This document shows positions 9,356-21,235 of a stretch of DNA of 48,029 nt, piece by piece (position 1 is the stretch's first letter; each line of letters starts with the position of its first letter). Below the pieces are notes generated by a model. It ran no database searches and was not told where the DNA came from. It worked only from the letters and a program-made list of their open reading frames with translations. Both the position numbers and the translations under genes were made by a program. The stretch is from Bacillota bacterium (GTDB lineage Bacteria > Bacillota > Sulfobacillia > JAIMAT01), in assembly GCA_023511835.1 (NCBI GenBank), contig JAIMAT010000009.1, positions 1-48,029 on the forward strand, written 5' to 3'.

Positions 9356-10126
9356 GTGAAGCGGTTGGTTCACGCGATCGTCCTGGCCGGTGGCGCCAAT
9401 ACGGGGCCGTTGCGCGAGGTGGCCGACGTCGCCTTCGAAGCCGAGATACCGCTGGCCGGCAAGGCCATGGCCGTCTGGGTGGTGGAGGCGCTCCGCCAGT
9501 CGGAGTGGGTGGAGGGGATCCGGGTGATGGGGCCGCCCGCTCTGGCGCCCGCGCTGGAGGGGCTGGCGGAGCTGCGGGAACCGGGGACCACATTCGCCGG
9601 CACCATACTCCGCTCCCTGGAGGGCCTGGAGAGCCGGGAGCGGCTGCTCTTTGCCACCGCCGACATCCCGCTGGTGACGGGGCCCATGATCGACCGCTTC
9701 ATCTCCGCCGCCGTGGAGGCGGGCGCCGACCTGGCGGCTCCCGTGGTACTGCGCCAGGTCTGCGAGCGGGCCTATCCGGGGGTCCACCGCACCTACGTCC
9801 GCCTGCGCGAGGGCGCGGTCACGATGGGGAATCTCTTCCTGGCGCGACCGCAGGTGATGCCGCGGGTGATCGAAGGCGTGCAGCGCCTCTACGACGCCCG
9901 CAAGAACCCTCTCCGCCTGGCCGCACTCTTCGGACCAGGCATGATCTTCCGCCTGCTCACCCGCTCCGCCAGCCTGGCCGAGCTGGAAGCCTACTTTTCG
10001 CGGCGGCTGGGGGGTGCCCGAGGGGTGGCGGTCGTCTCGCCCGACCCGGAGATCGGCATCGACGTCGACAAGGTGTCGGACTGGAGGCTGGCCGAGGAGA
10101 GGCTGGCGGGGAGGAGGCCGGCTTGA
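9356..10126 (+). CDS. NTP transferase domain protein (MobA/GT-A-like fold)
   Basis: The 256-residue protein opens with HAIVLAGGANTGPLR, the nucleotide-binding loop of sugar- or cofactor-nucleotidyltransferases. FATADIPLVTGPMIDRF, carrying the metal-binding aspartate, follows. The region PEIGIDVDKVSDW near the C-terminus resembles other MobA-like proteins. The substrate cannot be told from sequence. It lies between ispE and purR, starting at GTG 9356 just after the ispE stop and overlapping purR by TTGA, so the three genes are probably one transcript. Confidence 0.75.
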   Translation: MKRLVHAIVLAGGANTGPLREVADVAFEAEIPLAGKAMAVWVVEALRQSEWVEGIRVMGPPALAPALEGLAELREPGTTFAGTILRSLEGLESRERLLFATADIPLVTGPMIDRFISAAVEAGADLAAPVVLRQVCERAYPGVHRTYVRLREGAVTMGNLFLARPQVMPRVIEGVQRLYDARKNPLRLAALFGPGMIFRLLTRSASLAELEAYFSRRLGGARGVAVVSPDPEIGIDVDKVSDWRLAEERLAGRRPA

Positions 10127-10998
10127 GCGGAGAGGACGGGGGGCGGGGCCTGGCGCACCCGCGGCGCAGCCGTCGGCTGGTGGCCCTGACCTGGAGCTTC
10201 CTGGAACGACCCTCCCGGCTGATCTCGCTCTCGCGCCTGGGCGAGGAGCTGGGCGTGGCCAAATCGTCGCTCAGCGAGGACGCCGCCATCATCGACGCGA
10301 CGCTCGCCTCGCTGGGCATCGGCCGCCTGGAGACGGTGGCCGGGGCGGCCGGCGGCCTCCGCCTGCGCCCGGAGTTGTCGCCCGCGCTGGAGCGGGTGTG
10401 GCTGGACGAGCTGGCGCGACGCCTGGCCGATCCCGAGCGGATCCTGCCGGGCGGCTATCTCTACATGAGCGACATCATCTTCGATCCCCTGTGGGCCGGA
10501 CGGATCGGCTGGATGCTGGCCAGCCGCTTCCGGGAGGCGGGGGCGGACCGCGTGGTGACCGTCGAGACCAAGGGCATCCCGCTGGGGCTGATGACGGCGC
10601 GGGCGCTGGACCTGCCCCTGGTGGTCATCCGGCACGGCTCGCGGGTCAGCGAGGGCTCCTCGGTCAGCGTCAACTACCTGTCGGGTTCGGGGCCGCGCAT
10701 CCAGACCATGTCCCTGGCGCGGCGGGCGCTGGCGGGAGCGCGCAGGGCGCTGGTGGTGGACGACTTCCTGCGCGGGGGCGGGACGGCGCTGGGGGTCCGG
10801 CAACTGCTGCGCGAGTTCGACTGCGAGGTGGCCGGCCTGGGGGTACTGGCGGCCGCGCGGGAGCCGCGGGAGAAGCGGGTGGAGGAGTTCGTGGCGCTGA
10901 TCGAGGTGGAGCGGGTCGACGAGGCGGCGAGGCGCGTGGAGCTCCGCCCTCTGGCAGCCACAGGGACGGGAGGCGGAAGAGAGCGTGGAGAGGGATGA
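10123..10998 (+). CDS. purR: pur operon repressor PurR (PRPP-binding)
   Basis: PurR of Bacillota is a winged-helix DNA-binding domain joined to a phosphoribosyltransferase-like domain. It represses purine genes and is relieved by PRPP. Here residues about 15-80 form the winged helix (SRLGEELGVAKSSLSEDAAII). The PRPP loop is ALVVDDFLRGGGTA, preceded by VVTVETKGIPLGL and VVIRHGSRVSEGSSVSVNYLSG. At 291 residues it is full length. The TTG start follows GGGGAGGAGG and overlaps the upstream stop. The 3' end overlaps the next gene by 14 bases. Confidence 0.95.
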   Translation: MSGEDGGRGLAHPRRSRRLVALTWSFLERPSRLISLSRLGEELGVAKSSLSEDAAIIDATLASLGIGRLETVAGAAGGLRLRPELSPALERVWLDELARRLADPERILPGGYLYMSDIIFDPLWAGRIGWMLASRFREAGADRVVTVETKGIPLGLMTARALDLPLVVIRHGSRVSEGSSVSVNYLSGSGPRIQTMSLARRALAGARRALVVDDFLRGGGTALGVRQLLREFDCEVAGLGVLAAAREPREKRVEEFVALIEVERVDEAARRVELRPLAATGTGGGRERGEG

Positions 10999-12241
10999 GG
11001 CGAGCGTCCTGGAGCCGACGCCGGAGCTGGTCCGCGAGGTGGCCCGCAGGCTGGCGGGCGTGGCCGAGCGGACGCCGCTCTTGCGCTCGGTGACGCTCTC
11101 CGAGCGGTACGGGATGGAGGTCTTTCTCAAGGCGGAGAACCTGCAGCGGACGGGCTCCTTCAAAGTCCGCGGCGCCTACGCCCGCATGAGCGAGCTGGCG
11201 CCGGGCGAACGGCGGCGGGGGGTGGTGGCCGCCTCGGCCGGCAACCACGCCCAGGGCGTCGCCTTCGCAGCCCAGGCGCTGGGCGTCCCGGCCACCATCG
11301 TCATGCCCGTGGACGCGCCCATCACCAAGCGCTCCGCCACCGAGCGGTACGGGGCGCGGGTCGTCCTCTACGGCGAGAGCTTCGACGAGGCCTTCACCTG
11401 GGCGGTCCAGGTGGCGGAAAGCCAGGGTGCCACCCTGATCCACGCCTTCGACGACCCCTGGGTGATCGCGGGACAGGGGACGGTGGGGCTGGAGATCGCG
11501 GAGCAGCTGCCGGAGGCGGACACCGTGCTGGTGCCCATTGGCGGCGGCGGCCTGGCGGCGGGTGTCGCCCTGGCCCTGAAGGAGGTCAGACCCTCCGTTC
11601 GCATCGTTGGCGTCCAGTCGGCCAGCGTTCCCGCCGCCTACGACGCCCTGCGACGGCGGCGCAGCGGAGGGCCGGAGGCGGCTCCGCCCCCGGCCGCGGG
11701 CCATCCGCCGACGCTGGCCGACGGGCTTGCGGTGAAGCGGCCCAGCGAGCGGACGCTCTCCATCCTGGAGCGCTTCCTGGACGACGTGGTGCTGGTGGGC
11801 GAAGAGGAGATCGCGCGGGCGATCCTCCACTACCTGGAACGTGAGCGCCTGGTGGTGGAGGGGGCGGGCGCCGTGACGCTGGCCGCGCTGGCGGCCCACG
11901 AGCGCCTGCGCAGCGGCGCCCGCCGGGTGGTGCTGCTGGTCAGCGGGGGGAACATCGACGTCAACCGCATCGCCCGCATCATCGACCGCGGCCTCTACGA
12001 GGAGGGGCGCGTGGTCCGCTGGAGCGCCCTCCTCGACGACCGGCCGGGGGCGCTGGAGCAGTTCCTGCACGTCATCGCCGAGTCCGGCGCCAACGTGCTG
12101 GACGTGGTCCACGACCGGCTGGACGCGCGCATCCCGGTGGGGCGGACGCGCGTGACGGTGACGCTGGAGGTGCGCGACGCCGCCCACGGTGCCGAGATCC
12201 ACGGCCGGGTGACGGCCGCCGGCTACGACGTGACGGGCTGA
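10985..12241 (+). CDS. ilvA: threonine dehydratase (PLP, C-terminal ACT domain)
   Basis: A fold-type II PLP enzyme that deaminates threonine to 2-oxobutanoate. The PLP lysine is K60 in GSFKVRGAY, the phosphate-binding glycine loop is GGGGLAAG, and SAGNHAQGVA is the substrate loop. Residues about 330-418 form a single ACT-type regulatory domain, as in shorter catabolic/biosynthetic forms. A Pro/Ala-rich insert near residue 220 interrupts the conserved core. GTG 10985 overlaps the purR end by 14 bases. Whether it serves isoleucine synthesis (IlvA) or catabolism (TdcB) is not clear. Confidence 0.88.
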   Translation: MERDEASVLEPTPELVREVARRLAGVAERTPLLRSVTLSERYGMEVFLKAENLQRTGSFKVRGAYARMSELAPGERRRGVVAASAGNHAQGVAFAAQALGVPATIVMPVDAPITKRSATERYGARVVLYGESFDEAFTWAVQVAESQGATLIHAFDDPWVIAGQGTVGLEIAEQLPEADTVLVPIGGGGLAAGVALALKEVRPSVRIVGVQSASVPAAYDALRRRRSGGPEAAPPPAAGHPPTLADGLAVKRPSERTLSILERFLDDVVLVGEEEIARAILHYLERERLVVEGAGAVTLAALAAHERLRSGARRVVLLVSGGNIDVNRIARIIDRGLYEEGRVVRWSALLDDRPGALEQFLHVIAESGANVLDVVHDRLDARIPVGRTRVTVTLEVRDAAHGAEIHGRVTAAGYDVTG

Positions 12242-12263
12242 GCGCCGGCGGGGAGGCGGGGCG

Positions 12264-12785
12264 ATGGGCCTCGGGCTTGGGCTGCTGGTGGCGGGCGTCC
12301 TCTTTCTGCTGGCCGTGCGCTTTCTGGCCGGCCTGCTCTCCTGGGTGGTCCGCATCCTGGTGGTGCTGGCGGCCCTCCTCTTCGCCGTCCAGGCGCTGCG
12401 CCGCGGACTGGAAGGAAATGGAATTCCCCTGTCGAACCCCTCCGCAGCGGGGGAGGCCTGGCGAAGCCGGGAGGAAGCCCCCGAACGGGGAGGGATCGCG
12501 GTGGAAGTGACCGAGGTGCGCATCCGCAGGCTGGCCGGGCAGGGGAGAGTGCGGGGCAGCGCCAGCGTCACCTTCGACGACGCCTTCGTCGTCCACGACA
12601 TCCGCGTGGTGGAAGGCGAGCACGGCCTCTTCATCGCCATGCCGAGCCGTCGCACGCCGGCCGGGCAGTATCTGGACGTGGCGCATCCCATAACCGCCAG
12701 CATGCGCGAGCGGATCCAGGGCGCGGTCCTGGCCGCCTTTCAGGCCGGGGAGGAGGCGGGGGAGCCCCGGGAGGAGACGGCCTGA
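12264..12785 (+). CDS. spoVG: SpoVG-domain protein with N-terminal membrane segment
   Basis: Residues about 80-160 are a complete SpoVG domain: EVTEVRIRRL, ASVTFDDAFVVHDIRVVEG, GLFIAMPSRRTPAGQYLDVAHPI. SpoVG is a site-specific nucleic-acid-binding regulator of sporulation, septation and other processes, normally a soluble protein of about 95 residues starting at that EVT. Here ATG 12264, with GGGAGG seven bases upstream, opens a 173-residue protein. Its first 50 residues are strongly hydrophobic (about 3-23 and 27-46), then a polar linker follows. An internal GTG at 12501, in frame, has GGGGAGGG six bases upstream and matches the normal SpoVG start. The ORF may therefore yield a membrane form, a soluble form, or both. 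It lies where spoVG lies in Bacillus, upstream of glmU. Confidence 0.85.
   Translation: MGLGLGLLVAGVLFLLAVRFLAGLLSWVVRILVVLAALLFAVQALRRGLEGNGIPLSNPSAAGEAWRSREEAPERGGIAVEVTEVRIRRLAGQGRVRGSASVTFDDAFVVHDIRVVEGEHGLFIAMPSRRTPAGQYLDVAHPITASMRERIQGAVLAAFQAGEEAGEPREETA
12487..12503 (+). promoter_or_regulatory. internal ribosome binding site and GTG of the SpoVG domain
   Basis: GGGGAGGG (12487-12494), a six-base spacer and GTG (12501-12503) form a good initiation site inside the longer ORF, exactly at the normal SpoVG N-terminus. It is in the same frame as ATG 12264, so both starts end at 12785. Confidence 0.6.
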
Positions 12786-12824
12786 GGGGCGTGGGAGGCC
12801 GCTACGCGCGCTTCCGCGGCTCGC

Positions 12825-12853
12825 CGGACGGCCCTGGTCGAGCTGTGTATAAT
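12825..12853 (+). promoter_or_regulatory. candidate sigma-A promoter for the glmU transcript
   Basis: TATAAT (12848-12853) is a perfect -10 element. CGGACG at 12825-12830, 17 bases upstream, keeps only the central GAC of the -35 consensus. It begins 40 bases after the spoVG stop and would give a 5' leader of roughly 400 bases before glmU. Confidence 0.4.
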
Positions 12854-13268
12854 GGCGCGGGCCGCCGCTCGGACGGGCCGGGCGGCGGAAGGCCCCTCTG
12901 TGGCCGGAAGCCCGCCGAGGTGCCGGAGGCCGCCTCCGGCAGCCCCGGCGGGCGTCGCGGCGACGGGCCCTCCCGCCTGGTGGCTGCCGGACGCCTCTTC
13001 GCCGCGCTTGCTGCCGGATGTCGCCTCTCCTCCCGCCTCCCTACCGGGGTGCGCGCAGGACGGCGGCGGGCCGTCCGCAGGCGGCTGGCGCCTGCCGACG
13101 GGGCCGGTGCGCCGGGAGATCCGGCCCGTCGGCCCCTTTCCAGGCCGGCGGACGTCTCTCTCCGCTCCATCGGGGCGCGGAAGAGTTCTAATGTGAACGG
13201 AGAGCAACGGGCGGGAACCCGCGGCCGCCGCGGGGACCGACGAGTCCAGCGGACGGGGGCGGAGACGG
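12854..13268 (+). other. long non-coding, hairpin-rich leader upstream of glmU
   Basis: No convincing gene is present between spoVG and glmU. The region starts at a TATAAT element and holds strong inverted repeats. One is 12910-12953, where GCCCGCCG pairs with CGGCGGGC around a perfect inner 9-bp hairpin (TGCCGGAGG / CCTCCGGCA). Another lies at about 13070-13103 (CCGTC-CGCAGGC...GCCTGC-GACGG). High GC makes chance folding likely, but the nested 12910 hairpin is unusually regular. No T-box, PRPP/ykkC or RNase P hallmark was found by eye. The ORF starting at ATG 12852 overlaps the -10 element and has no recognisable protein features. Confidence 0.45.
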
Positions 13269-14660
13269 GTGGATCGGATGGTGGCGGTCATCCTGGCCGC
13301 CGGCCAGGGGAAGCGGATGAAGTCGGCGCAGCCCAAGGTGATGCAGCCGCTGCTGGGCCTGCCCATGATCGAGTACGCCGTCCGCGCGGCGGAGCGCGCG
13401 GGCGCGGAGCAGGTGCTGGTGGTGGTGCCGCCGGAGGGGGAGGCCATCCAGGCCTACCTGGGAGAGCGCTGCACCTACGTGGTTCAGCCGGAGCCCCGCG
13501 GCACGGGCGACGCGCTGCGGCAGGTGGAGCCGCTCCTGCCGCAGGGGGCCACGCTCTGGGTCCTCTACGGGGACATGCCGCGGCTCGAGCCGGCCCTCCT
13601 GGAGGCGGTGCGCGCGGAGCACCGGCGCACGCGCGCGACGGCCACGCTGACCAGCATGGAACCGGCGGACCCGCACGGGTACGGGCGCATCGTTCGCTCG
13701 GCGGAAGGGGACTTCCTGGCGGTGGTGGAGGAGGCGGACGCGGACGAGCGGACCCGTTCGATCCGCGAGGTCAACGCCGGCCTCTACGTCTTCGAGAGCG
13801 GGCCGCTCTTCCGGGCGCTGGGCGAGGTGGAGCCGCGGAACGCCCAGGGCGAGTACTACCTGGTGGACGCGCTGCCGCGCATCCGGCAGGCGGGCGGGCG
13901 CGTGGAGGTCTGGCGGGCGGGCCGGCGCGAAGAGTTCGAGGGCGTCAACGACCGGCGTCAGCTGGCCGAGGCGGAGAGGTGGCTGCGCCGACGCATCGCG
14001 GACTCCTGGATGGAGCGGGGGGTCACCGTCGTCGACCCGGAGAGCACCTGGATCGGCCCCGACGTGGAGATCGGGCCGGACGCCCGCATCGAACCCATGT
14101 GCTGGCTCCTGGGCAGGAGCCGGGTGGGCGCGGGCGCGCGCGTCGGCCCCGGCGTCCACCTGGTGGAGAGCGAGGTGGGCGCGGGTGCGCAGGTCTTCTT
14201 CTCGGTGGTGGAGTCGAGCCGGATCGGCCCCGGCGCGCAGGTGGGCCCCTTTGCGCACCTGCGGCCGGGGAGCGAGCTGGCCGAGGGCGCGCTGGTCGGC
14301 AACTTCGCCGAGGTGAAAAACAGCCGCGTCGGGCCGGGTACCAAGATCCACCACCACAGCTACATCGGCGACGCGCGGCTGGGCGCGGGGGTCAACATCG
14401 GCGCCGGCGTCGTCACGGTCAACTACGACGGGCGGAAGAAGCATGTGACCGAGATCGGCGACGGTGCCTTCATCGGCTGCAACGCCAACCTCGTCGCGCC
14501 CCTCCACGTGGGCGAGCACGCCTACGTGGCGGCCGGCTCGACGCTGACCCGGGACGTGCCGCCCTGGGCGCTGGCCATCGCCCGGGAGCGGCAGACGAAC
14601 AAGGCGGAGTGGGCGCGCCGGCGCGCGGACGACGCCGGCTCCGGGGAGGAGTCGCGGTGA
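13269..14660 (+). CDS. glmU: bifunctional GlmU (uridylyltransferase / acetyltransferase)
   Basis: It makes UDP-GlcNAc from glucosamine-1-phosphate in two steps for peptidoglycan and other envelope polymers. The N-terminal pyrophosphorylase shows LAAGQGKRMKSAQPKVM (from residue 9), QPEPRGTGDAL and LYGDMPRLEP. A left-handed beta-helix with hexapeptide repeats (IGPDVEIGPDARI onward) occupies about 250-445, including NYDGRKKHVTEIGDGAFIGCN. Length 463 is normal. GTG 13269 or ATG 13278 may be the start. It overlaps prs by GTGA. SpoVG-GlmU-Prs order matches Bacillus. Confidence 0.96.
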   Translation: MDRMVAVILAAGQGKRMKSAQPKVMQPLLGLPMIEYAVRAAERAGAEQVLVVVPPEGEAIQAYLGERCTYVVQPEPRGTGDALRQVEPLLPQGATLWVLYGDMPRLEPALLEAVRAEHRRTRATATLTSMEPADPHGYGRIVRSAEGDFLAVVEEADADERTRSIREVNAGLYVFESGPLFRALGEVEPRNAQGEYYLVDALPRIRQAGGRVEVWRAGRREEFEGVNDRRQLAEAERWLRRRIADSWMERGVTVVDPESTWIGPDVEIGPDARIEPMCWLLGRSRVGAGARVGPGVHLVESEVGAGAQVFFSVVESSRIGPGAQVGPFAHLRPGSELAEGALVGNFAEVKNSRVGPGTKIHHHSYIGDARLGAGVNIGAGVVTVNYDGRKKHVTEIGDGAFIGCNANLVAPLHVGEHAYVAAGSTLTRDVPPWALAIARERQTNKAEWARRRADDAGSGEESR

Positions 14661-15649
14661 ACCACCACGAGGAAGCCGAGGACCGGCCTTTCAGCGGCCT
14701 GAAGATCTTCTCGGGATCGGCCAACCCGCGGCTGGCTCAGGAGATCTGCGACCACCTGAAGGTGCCCCTGGGCCAGGTCGACGTGGGGCGCTTCTCCAAC
14801 GGGGAGATCCGCGTCTCCATCGGCGAGAACGTGCGCGGCATCGACGTCTTCGTCGTCCAGCCGACGAGCCAGCCCGTCAACGACAACCTGATGGAGCTCC
14901 TGATCATGATCGACGCCCTCCGCCGCGCCTCCGCGGGCCGCATCACGGCGGTCGTCCCCTTTTACGGCTACGCCCGCCAGGACCGGAAGACGCGCGGTCG
15001 GGAGCCCATCACGGCCAAGCTGGTGGCCAACCTGATCACCGTCGCGGGGGCGAACCGGGTGCTGACGGTCGACCTCCACGCCGGCCAGATCCAGGGCTTT
15101 TTCGACGTTCCGGTGGACAACCTGTCGGGCGTCCCTCTCCTCGCGCAGTATCTGCGTCAACGGGGCTTCGACCGGCAGACCGTAGTCGTCTCCCCGGACG
15201 CCGGCGGCGTCCCGCGCGCCCGGGACATGGCCGACCGCCTCGGCGTCGGCCTGGCCATCCTGGACAAGCGCCGGCCGGAGCCCAACGTGGCCGAGGTGAC
15301 GCACGTCATCGGCGACGTGGAGGGGCGCGACGCCATCATCGTCGACGACATGATCGACACCGCCGGCACCGTGCGCGAGGGGAGCCTGGAGCTGAAGCGC
15401 CGGGGAGCGCGGCGCGTCATCGCCTGTGCCACCCACCCGGTCTTCTCCGGCAACGCCTGGGAGAACCTGCGCGAGGCGGGCTTGGAGGAGGTGGTGGTGA
15501 CCAACACCATCGCCCAGCCCGAGCGAAGCGAGATCGACGGGAAGCTGACCGTCCTCTCCACCGGGCCCTTGCTGGCGGAGGCGATCCGGCGCATCCACAG
15601 CGACATGTCCGTCAGCGCCCTGTTCAACGAGCCGCTGGACATGCTGTAA
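14657..15649 (+). CDS. prs: ribose-phosphate pyrophosphokinase (PRPP synthetase)
   Basis: It forms PRPP from ribose-5-phosphate and ATP, feeding purine, pyrimidine, His and Trp pathways. Conserved segments are FSGSANPRLAQEIC, RFSNGEIRV, PFYGYARQDRK, VDLHAGQIQGFF, VVVSPDAGGVPRAR and the PRPP-binding loop IVDDMIDTAGT. It is 330 residues, with a short acidic N-terminal extension. PRPP is also the likely effector of the PurR encoded 4 kb upstream. The start codon GTG overlaps the glmU stop. Confidence 0.97.
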   Translation: MNHHEEAEDRPFSGLKIFSGSANPRLAQEICDHLKVPLGQVDVGRFSNGEIRVSIGENVRGIDVFVVQPTSQPVNDNLMELLIMIDALRRASAGRITAVVPFYGYARQDRKTRGREPITAKLVANLITVAGANRVLTVDLHAGQIQGFFDVPVDNLSGVPLLAQYLRQRGFDRQTVVVSPDAGGVPRARDMADRLGVGLAILDKRRPEPNVAEVTHVIGDVEGRDAIIVDDMIDTAGTVREGSLELKRRGARRVIACATHPVFSGNAWENLREAGLEEVVVTNTIAQPERSEIDGKLTVLSTGPLLAEAIRRIHSDMSVSALFNEPLDML

Positions 15650-15729
15650 GCTTGGTTTCCGCGGGCGTCCGGGCGGCTCCTGGCGCGCCGGCCGGGCCAG
15701 CGGCATAGGAGAAACGGAGGGTCGGTATC

Positions 15730-16341
15730 TTGGAGCGTCCCGTGTTGCATGCGAGACGGCGACTCGCCGGGCATCCCAACCGCGAGAGGCGGGAGGGGTG
15801 GCTGCCCGCGGTCGTCTACGGAGAGGGCGGGAGCGAGGCGATCGCCGTCCCCCGGCGCGAGTTCGACGAGCTGGTGGCGGCGGGCGGCGTGCGCGGCCTT
15901 CTGGACCTGGACCTGGAAGGAAGCCTCTCACCCGCCATGGTGGCGGAGGTGCAGCGGCATCCCGTCAGCGGCCAGCCGCTCCACCTCGACCTCCACCGCG
16001 TCGCCCTCGACCGGCCGGTCCGGGCGGACGTACCCCTGGTGGTGGTGGGCGAGGAGGAGCTCCAGAAGCGGCACGGCATCGTAGAGCGCCTGCTGGACGA
16101 ACTGGAGGTGGAGGCGCTCCCGGCCCGGCTTCCGGAGGAGATCCGGGTGGACGTCTCGGCGCTCGAGCCGGGGACGACCCTTACCGCCGGCGATCTGCAG
16201 CTGCCCGAGGGCGTGCGCAGGATCACGCCGGCGGAGGAGGCGGTGCTGACCATCGCCCTGCCGCAGGCGGAGGAGGCCGGCGCCACGGGCGGCGAGGCCG
16301 CCGAGGGTGAGGGCGCCGCCGGCGGGCAGGGTGGCGCCTGA
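15730..16341 (+). CDS. rplY: 50S ribosomal protein L25/general stress protein Ctc
   Basis: A 203-residue long-form L25 (TL5/Ctc type) that binds 5S rRNA. An N-terminal L25 domain (about 1-90, with WLPAVVYGEG and HPVSGQPLHLDLHRV) is followed by the C-terminal beta domain (VPLVVVGEEELQKRHGIVE..LPEEIRVDVSALEPG). It ends in an Ala/Gly/Glu-rich tail. TTG 15730 follows GGAGGG with eight bases between. In Bacillus, ctc is controlled by sigma-B; no sigma-B-like element was found here. It overlaps the predicted start of pth. Confidence 0.95.
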   Translation: MERPVLHARRRLAGHPNRERREGWLPAVVYGEGGSEAIAVPRREFDELVAAGGVRGLLDLDLEGSLSPAMVAEVQRHPVSGQPLHLDLHRVALDRPVRADVPLVVVGEEELQKRHGIVERLLDELEVEALPARLPEEIRVDVSALEPGTTLTAGDLQLPEGVRRITPAEEAVLTIALPQAEEAGATGGEAAEGEGAAGGQGGA

Positions 16342-16941
16342 CGCAGGCGGCCGCTGGCTGATCGCCGGCCTCGGCAATCCCGGGCCGGAGTATGCTGCTA
16401 CCCGGCACAACGCGGGCTTCCGGGTGGTGGAGGAGCTGGCCCGGGCGGAGGCCTCCCGCTGGCGGAGCGAGCGGCAGTACCTCTGGGCGGAGCTGGCCGC
16501 GCAGGGCGGCGGGGCGGCCGCCGTGCTGGTCAAGCCGCTCACGTACATGAACCTGAGCGGCCCGGCGGTACGGGCTGCCCTGGCGCGCTGGCGCGTGCCC
16601 GTGGAGAGGCTCCTGGTGGTGCACGACGACATGGGCCTGCCGCCGGGGCGCCTGCGCCTGCGCAGGGGAGGCAGCGCTGCGGGGCATCATGGAGTCGAGT
16701 CGGTGATCGAGGCCCTGGGGCGCTCCGACTTCGCCCGCCTGCGCGTCGGCATCGGCCACCCGGCGGCGAAGGAGGAGGTCGTCGCCTACGTGCTGGGCGC
16801 AGCCGCGGGGGAGGAGCGGGCCGTATTCGAGGAAAGCGTGACGCGGGCGGGCGAGGTGGTCCGCCTGCTGCTCACCCGGGGGCTGGAGCAGGCGATGAAC
16901 GAGGCCAACCGCTGGCGCGGAAGCGGAGGGATGCGACCGGA

Positions 16942-16945
<4 letters not shown>
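16307..16945 (+). CDS. pth: peptidyl-tRNA hydrolase
   Basis: It releases peptides from dropped-off peptidyl-tRNA. Motifs include LIAGLGNPGPEYAATRHNAGF with the catalytic His, KPLTYMNLSG, VVHDDMGLPPGRLRLRRGGSAAGHHG and the RLRVGIG strand. The normal family start is at about LIAGLGN. Here GTG 16307 (212 residues, overlapping rplY by 35 bases) or GTG 16331 (overlap 11) supplies a short N-terminal extension; neither has an excellent ribosome binding site, so coupling to rplY translation is likely. The mfd start overlaps its stop as TTGA. Confidence 0.94.
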
Positions 16946-20439
<3,494 letters not shown>

Positions 20440-20481
20440 CGCGGCGGCGAGGCCCGCCCGCCGCGAGCGGAGGCCCCCCGC

Positions 20482-20513
20482 CGCATAAACCGTCGAAACG
20501 CCCCCGTACACTA
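20482..20513 (+). promoter_or_regulatory. possible sigma-G-type promoter of spoVT
   Basis: CGCATA (20482-20487) and TACACTA (20507-20513) resemble the sigma-G -35 (TGAATA, 4 of 6) and -10 (CATACTA, 5 of 7) with a 19-base gap, one base wider than usual. Bacillus spoVT is transcribed by sigma-G. The region just after mfd is visibly more A/T-rich than its surroundings. Confidence 0.35.
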
Positions 20514-20546
20514 TCGGTGAGGGCGGTGCGGGAGAGGGGGGTAGAC

Positions 20547-21095
20547 ATGAAGGCTACCGGCATCGTCCGACGGATCGACGATCTGGGACGGGTGGTGATC
20601 CCCAAGGAGATCCGCCGGACGCTCCGCATCCGCGAGGGCGATCCCCTGGAGATCTTCGTCGACCGCGACGGCGAGGTCATCCTCAAGAAATACTCCCCCA
20701 TCGGGGAGCTGAGCGACTTTGCGAAGGAGTACGCCGAGTCGCTGCACGAGGTCTCCAGGCACGTGGCCCTGGTCAGCGACCGCGACGTCTTCATCGCGGT
20801 GGCTGGCGCGGCCAAGAGGGAGTTCATGGACAAGCGCATCGGCCCCGCCGTGGAACGGGCGATGGCGGAGCGCCAGGTGATCATCGGCCAGAACCAGCAG
20901 GAGCCGCTCCTGCCGGCCGACGACGAGGGCAATGCGCACCTGACCGTCTACGCCATCGCGCCTATCGTCGCCCTGGGCGATCCCATCGGGGCGGTCGTCC
21001 TCTGTTCGCACGAGGCGGGGGCCTCCATGGGCGAAACCGAGCAGAAGCTGGTGAGCGCGGCTGCCAGTGTGCTGGGCAAGCAGATGGAGCCGTGA
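20547..21095 (+). CDS. spoVT: stage V sporulation protein T, AbrB-type regulator
   Basis: SpoVT is a forespore regulator that modulates sigma-G-dependent genes. Residues 1-50 form the swapped-hairpin AbrB DNA-binding domain (MKATGIVRRIDDLGRVVIPK, IRRTLRIREGDPLEIFVD). Residues about 56-180 form the GAF-like sensor domain. The 182-residue length matches Bacillus SpoVT. ATG 20547 has GGAGAGGGGG upstream. It is flanked by its own promoter-like region and a strong terminator, so it is probably expressed alone. spoVB, which follows spoVT in Bacillus, is absent here. Confidence 0.96.
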   Translation: MKATGIVRRIDDLGRVVIPKEIRRTLRIREGDPLEIFVDRDGEVILKKYSPIGELSDFAKEYAESLHEVSRHVALVSDRDVFIAVAGAAKREFMDKRIGPAVERAMAERQVIIGQNQQEPLLPADDEGNAHLTVYAIAPIVALGDPIGAVVLCSHEAGASMGETEQKLVSAAASVLGKQMEP

Positions 21096-21110
21096 GCGCC
21101 AGGGGGGTGC

Positions 21111-21139
21111 GAAGGCCGGGGCGGGACGCCCCGGCCTTC
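21111..21139 (+). terminator. hairpin terminator after spoVT
   Basis: A perfect 13-bp inverted repeat, GAAGGCCGGGGCG / CGCCCCGGCCTTC, with a GGA loop starts 16 bases after the spoVT stop. Only a short T/C stretch follows. Confidence 0.8.
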
Positions 21140-21235
21140 TGGCGCGCTGCGCTTCCTGGGAGGACGGGCAGGAGGGGATGGCCGGCCCGGGTGGAATGAG
21201 GGGCGAAGGAGTCCGGGCGCGAAGGAGGGAGCGGT

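Noticed and set aside
12852-13196. 114-codon ORF in the glmU leader
   Set aside because: Its ATG lies inside the TATAAT element, it has no ribosome binding site and its product is a low-complexity Ala/Pro/Arg sequence.
13165-13260. PRPP/ykkC riboswitch or hammerhead ribozyme before glmU-prs
   Set aside because: GACGAGTCC and TTCTAATG fragments were considered, but the conserved cores of these RNAs are not present in the right order.
15650-15729. sigma-B promoter for rplY/ctc
   Set aside because: No GTTTAA-N13-15-GGGTAT-like element is visible; only a GGCATAGGAG sequence.
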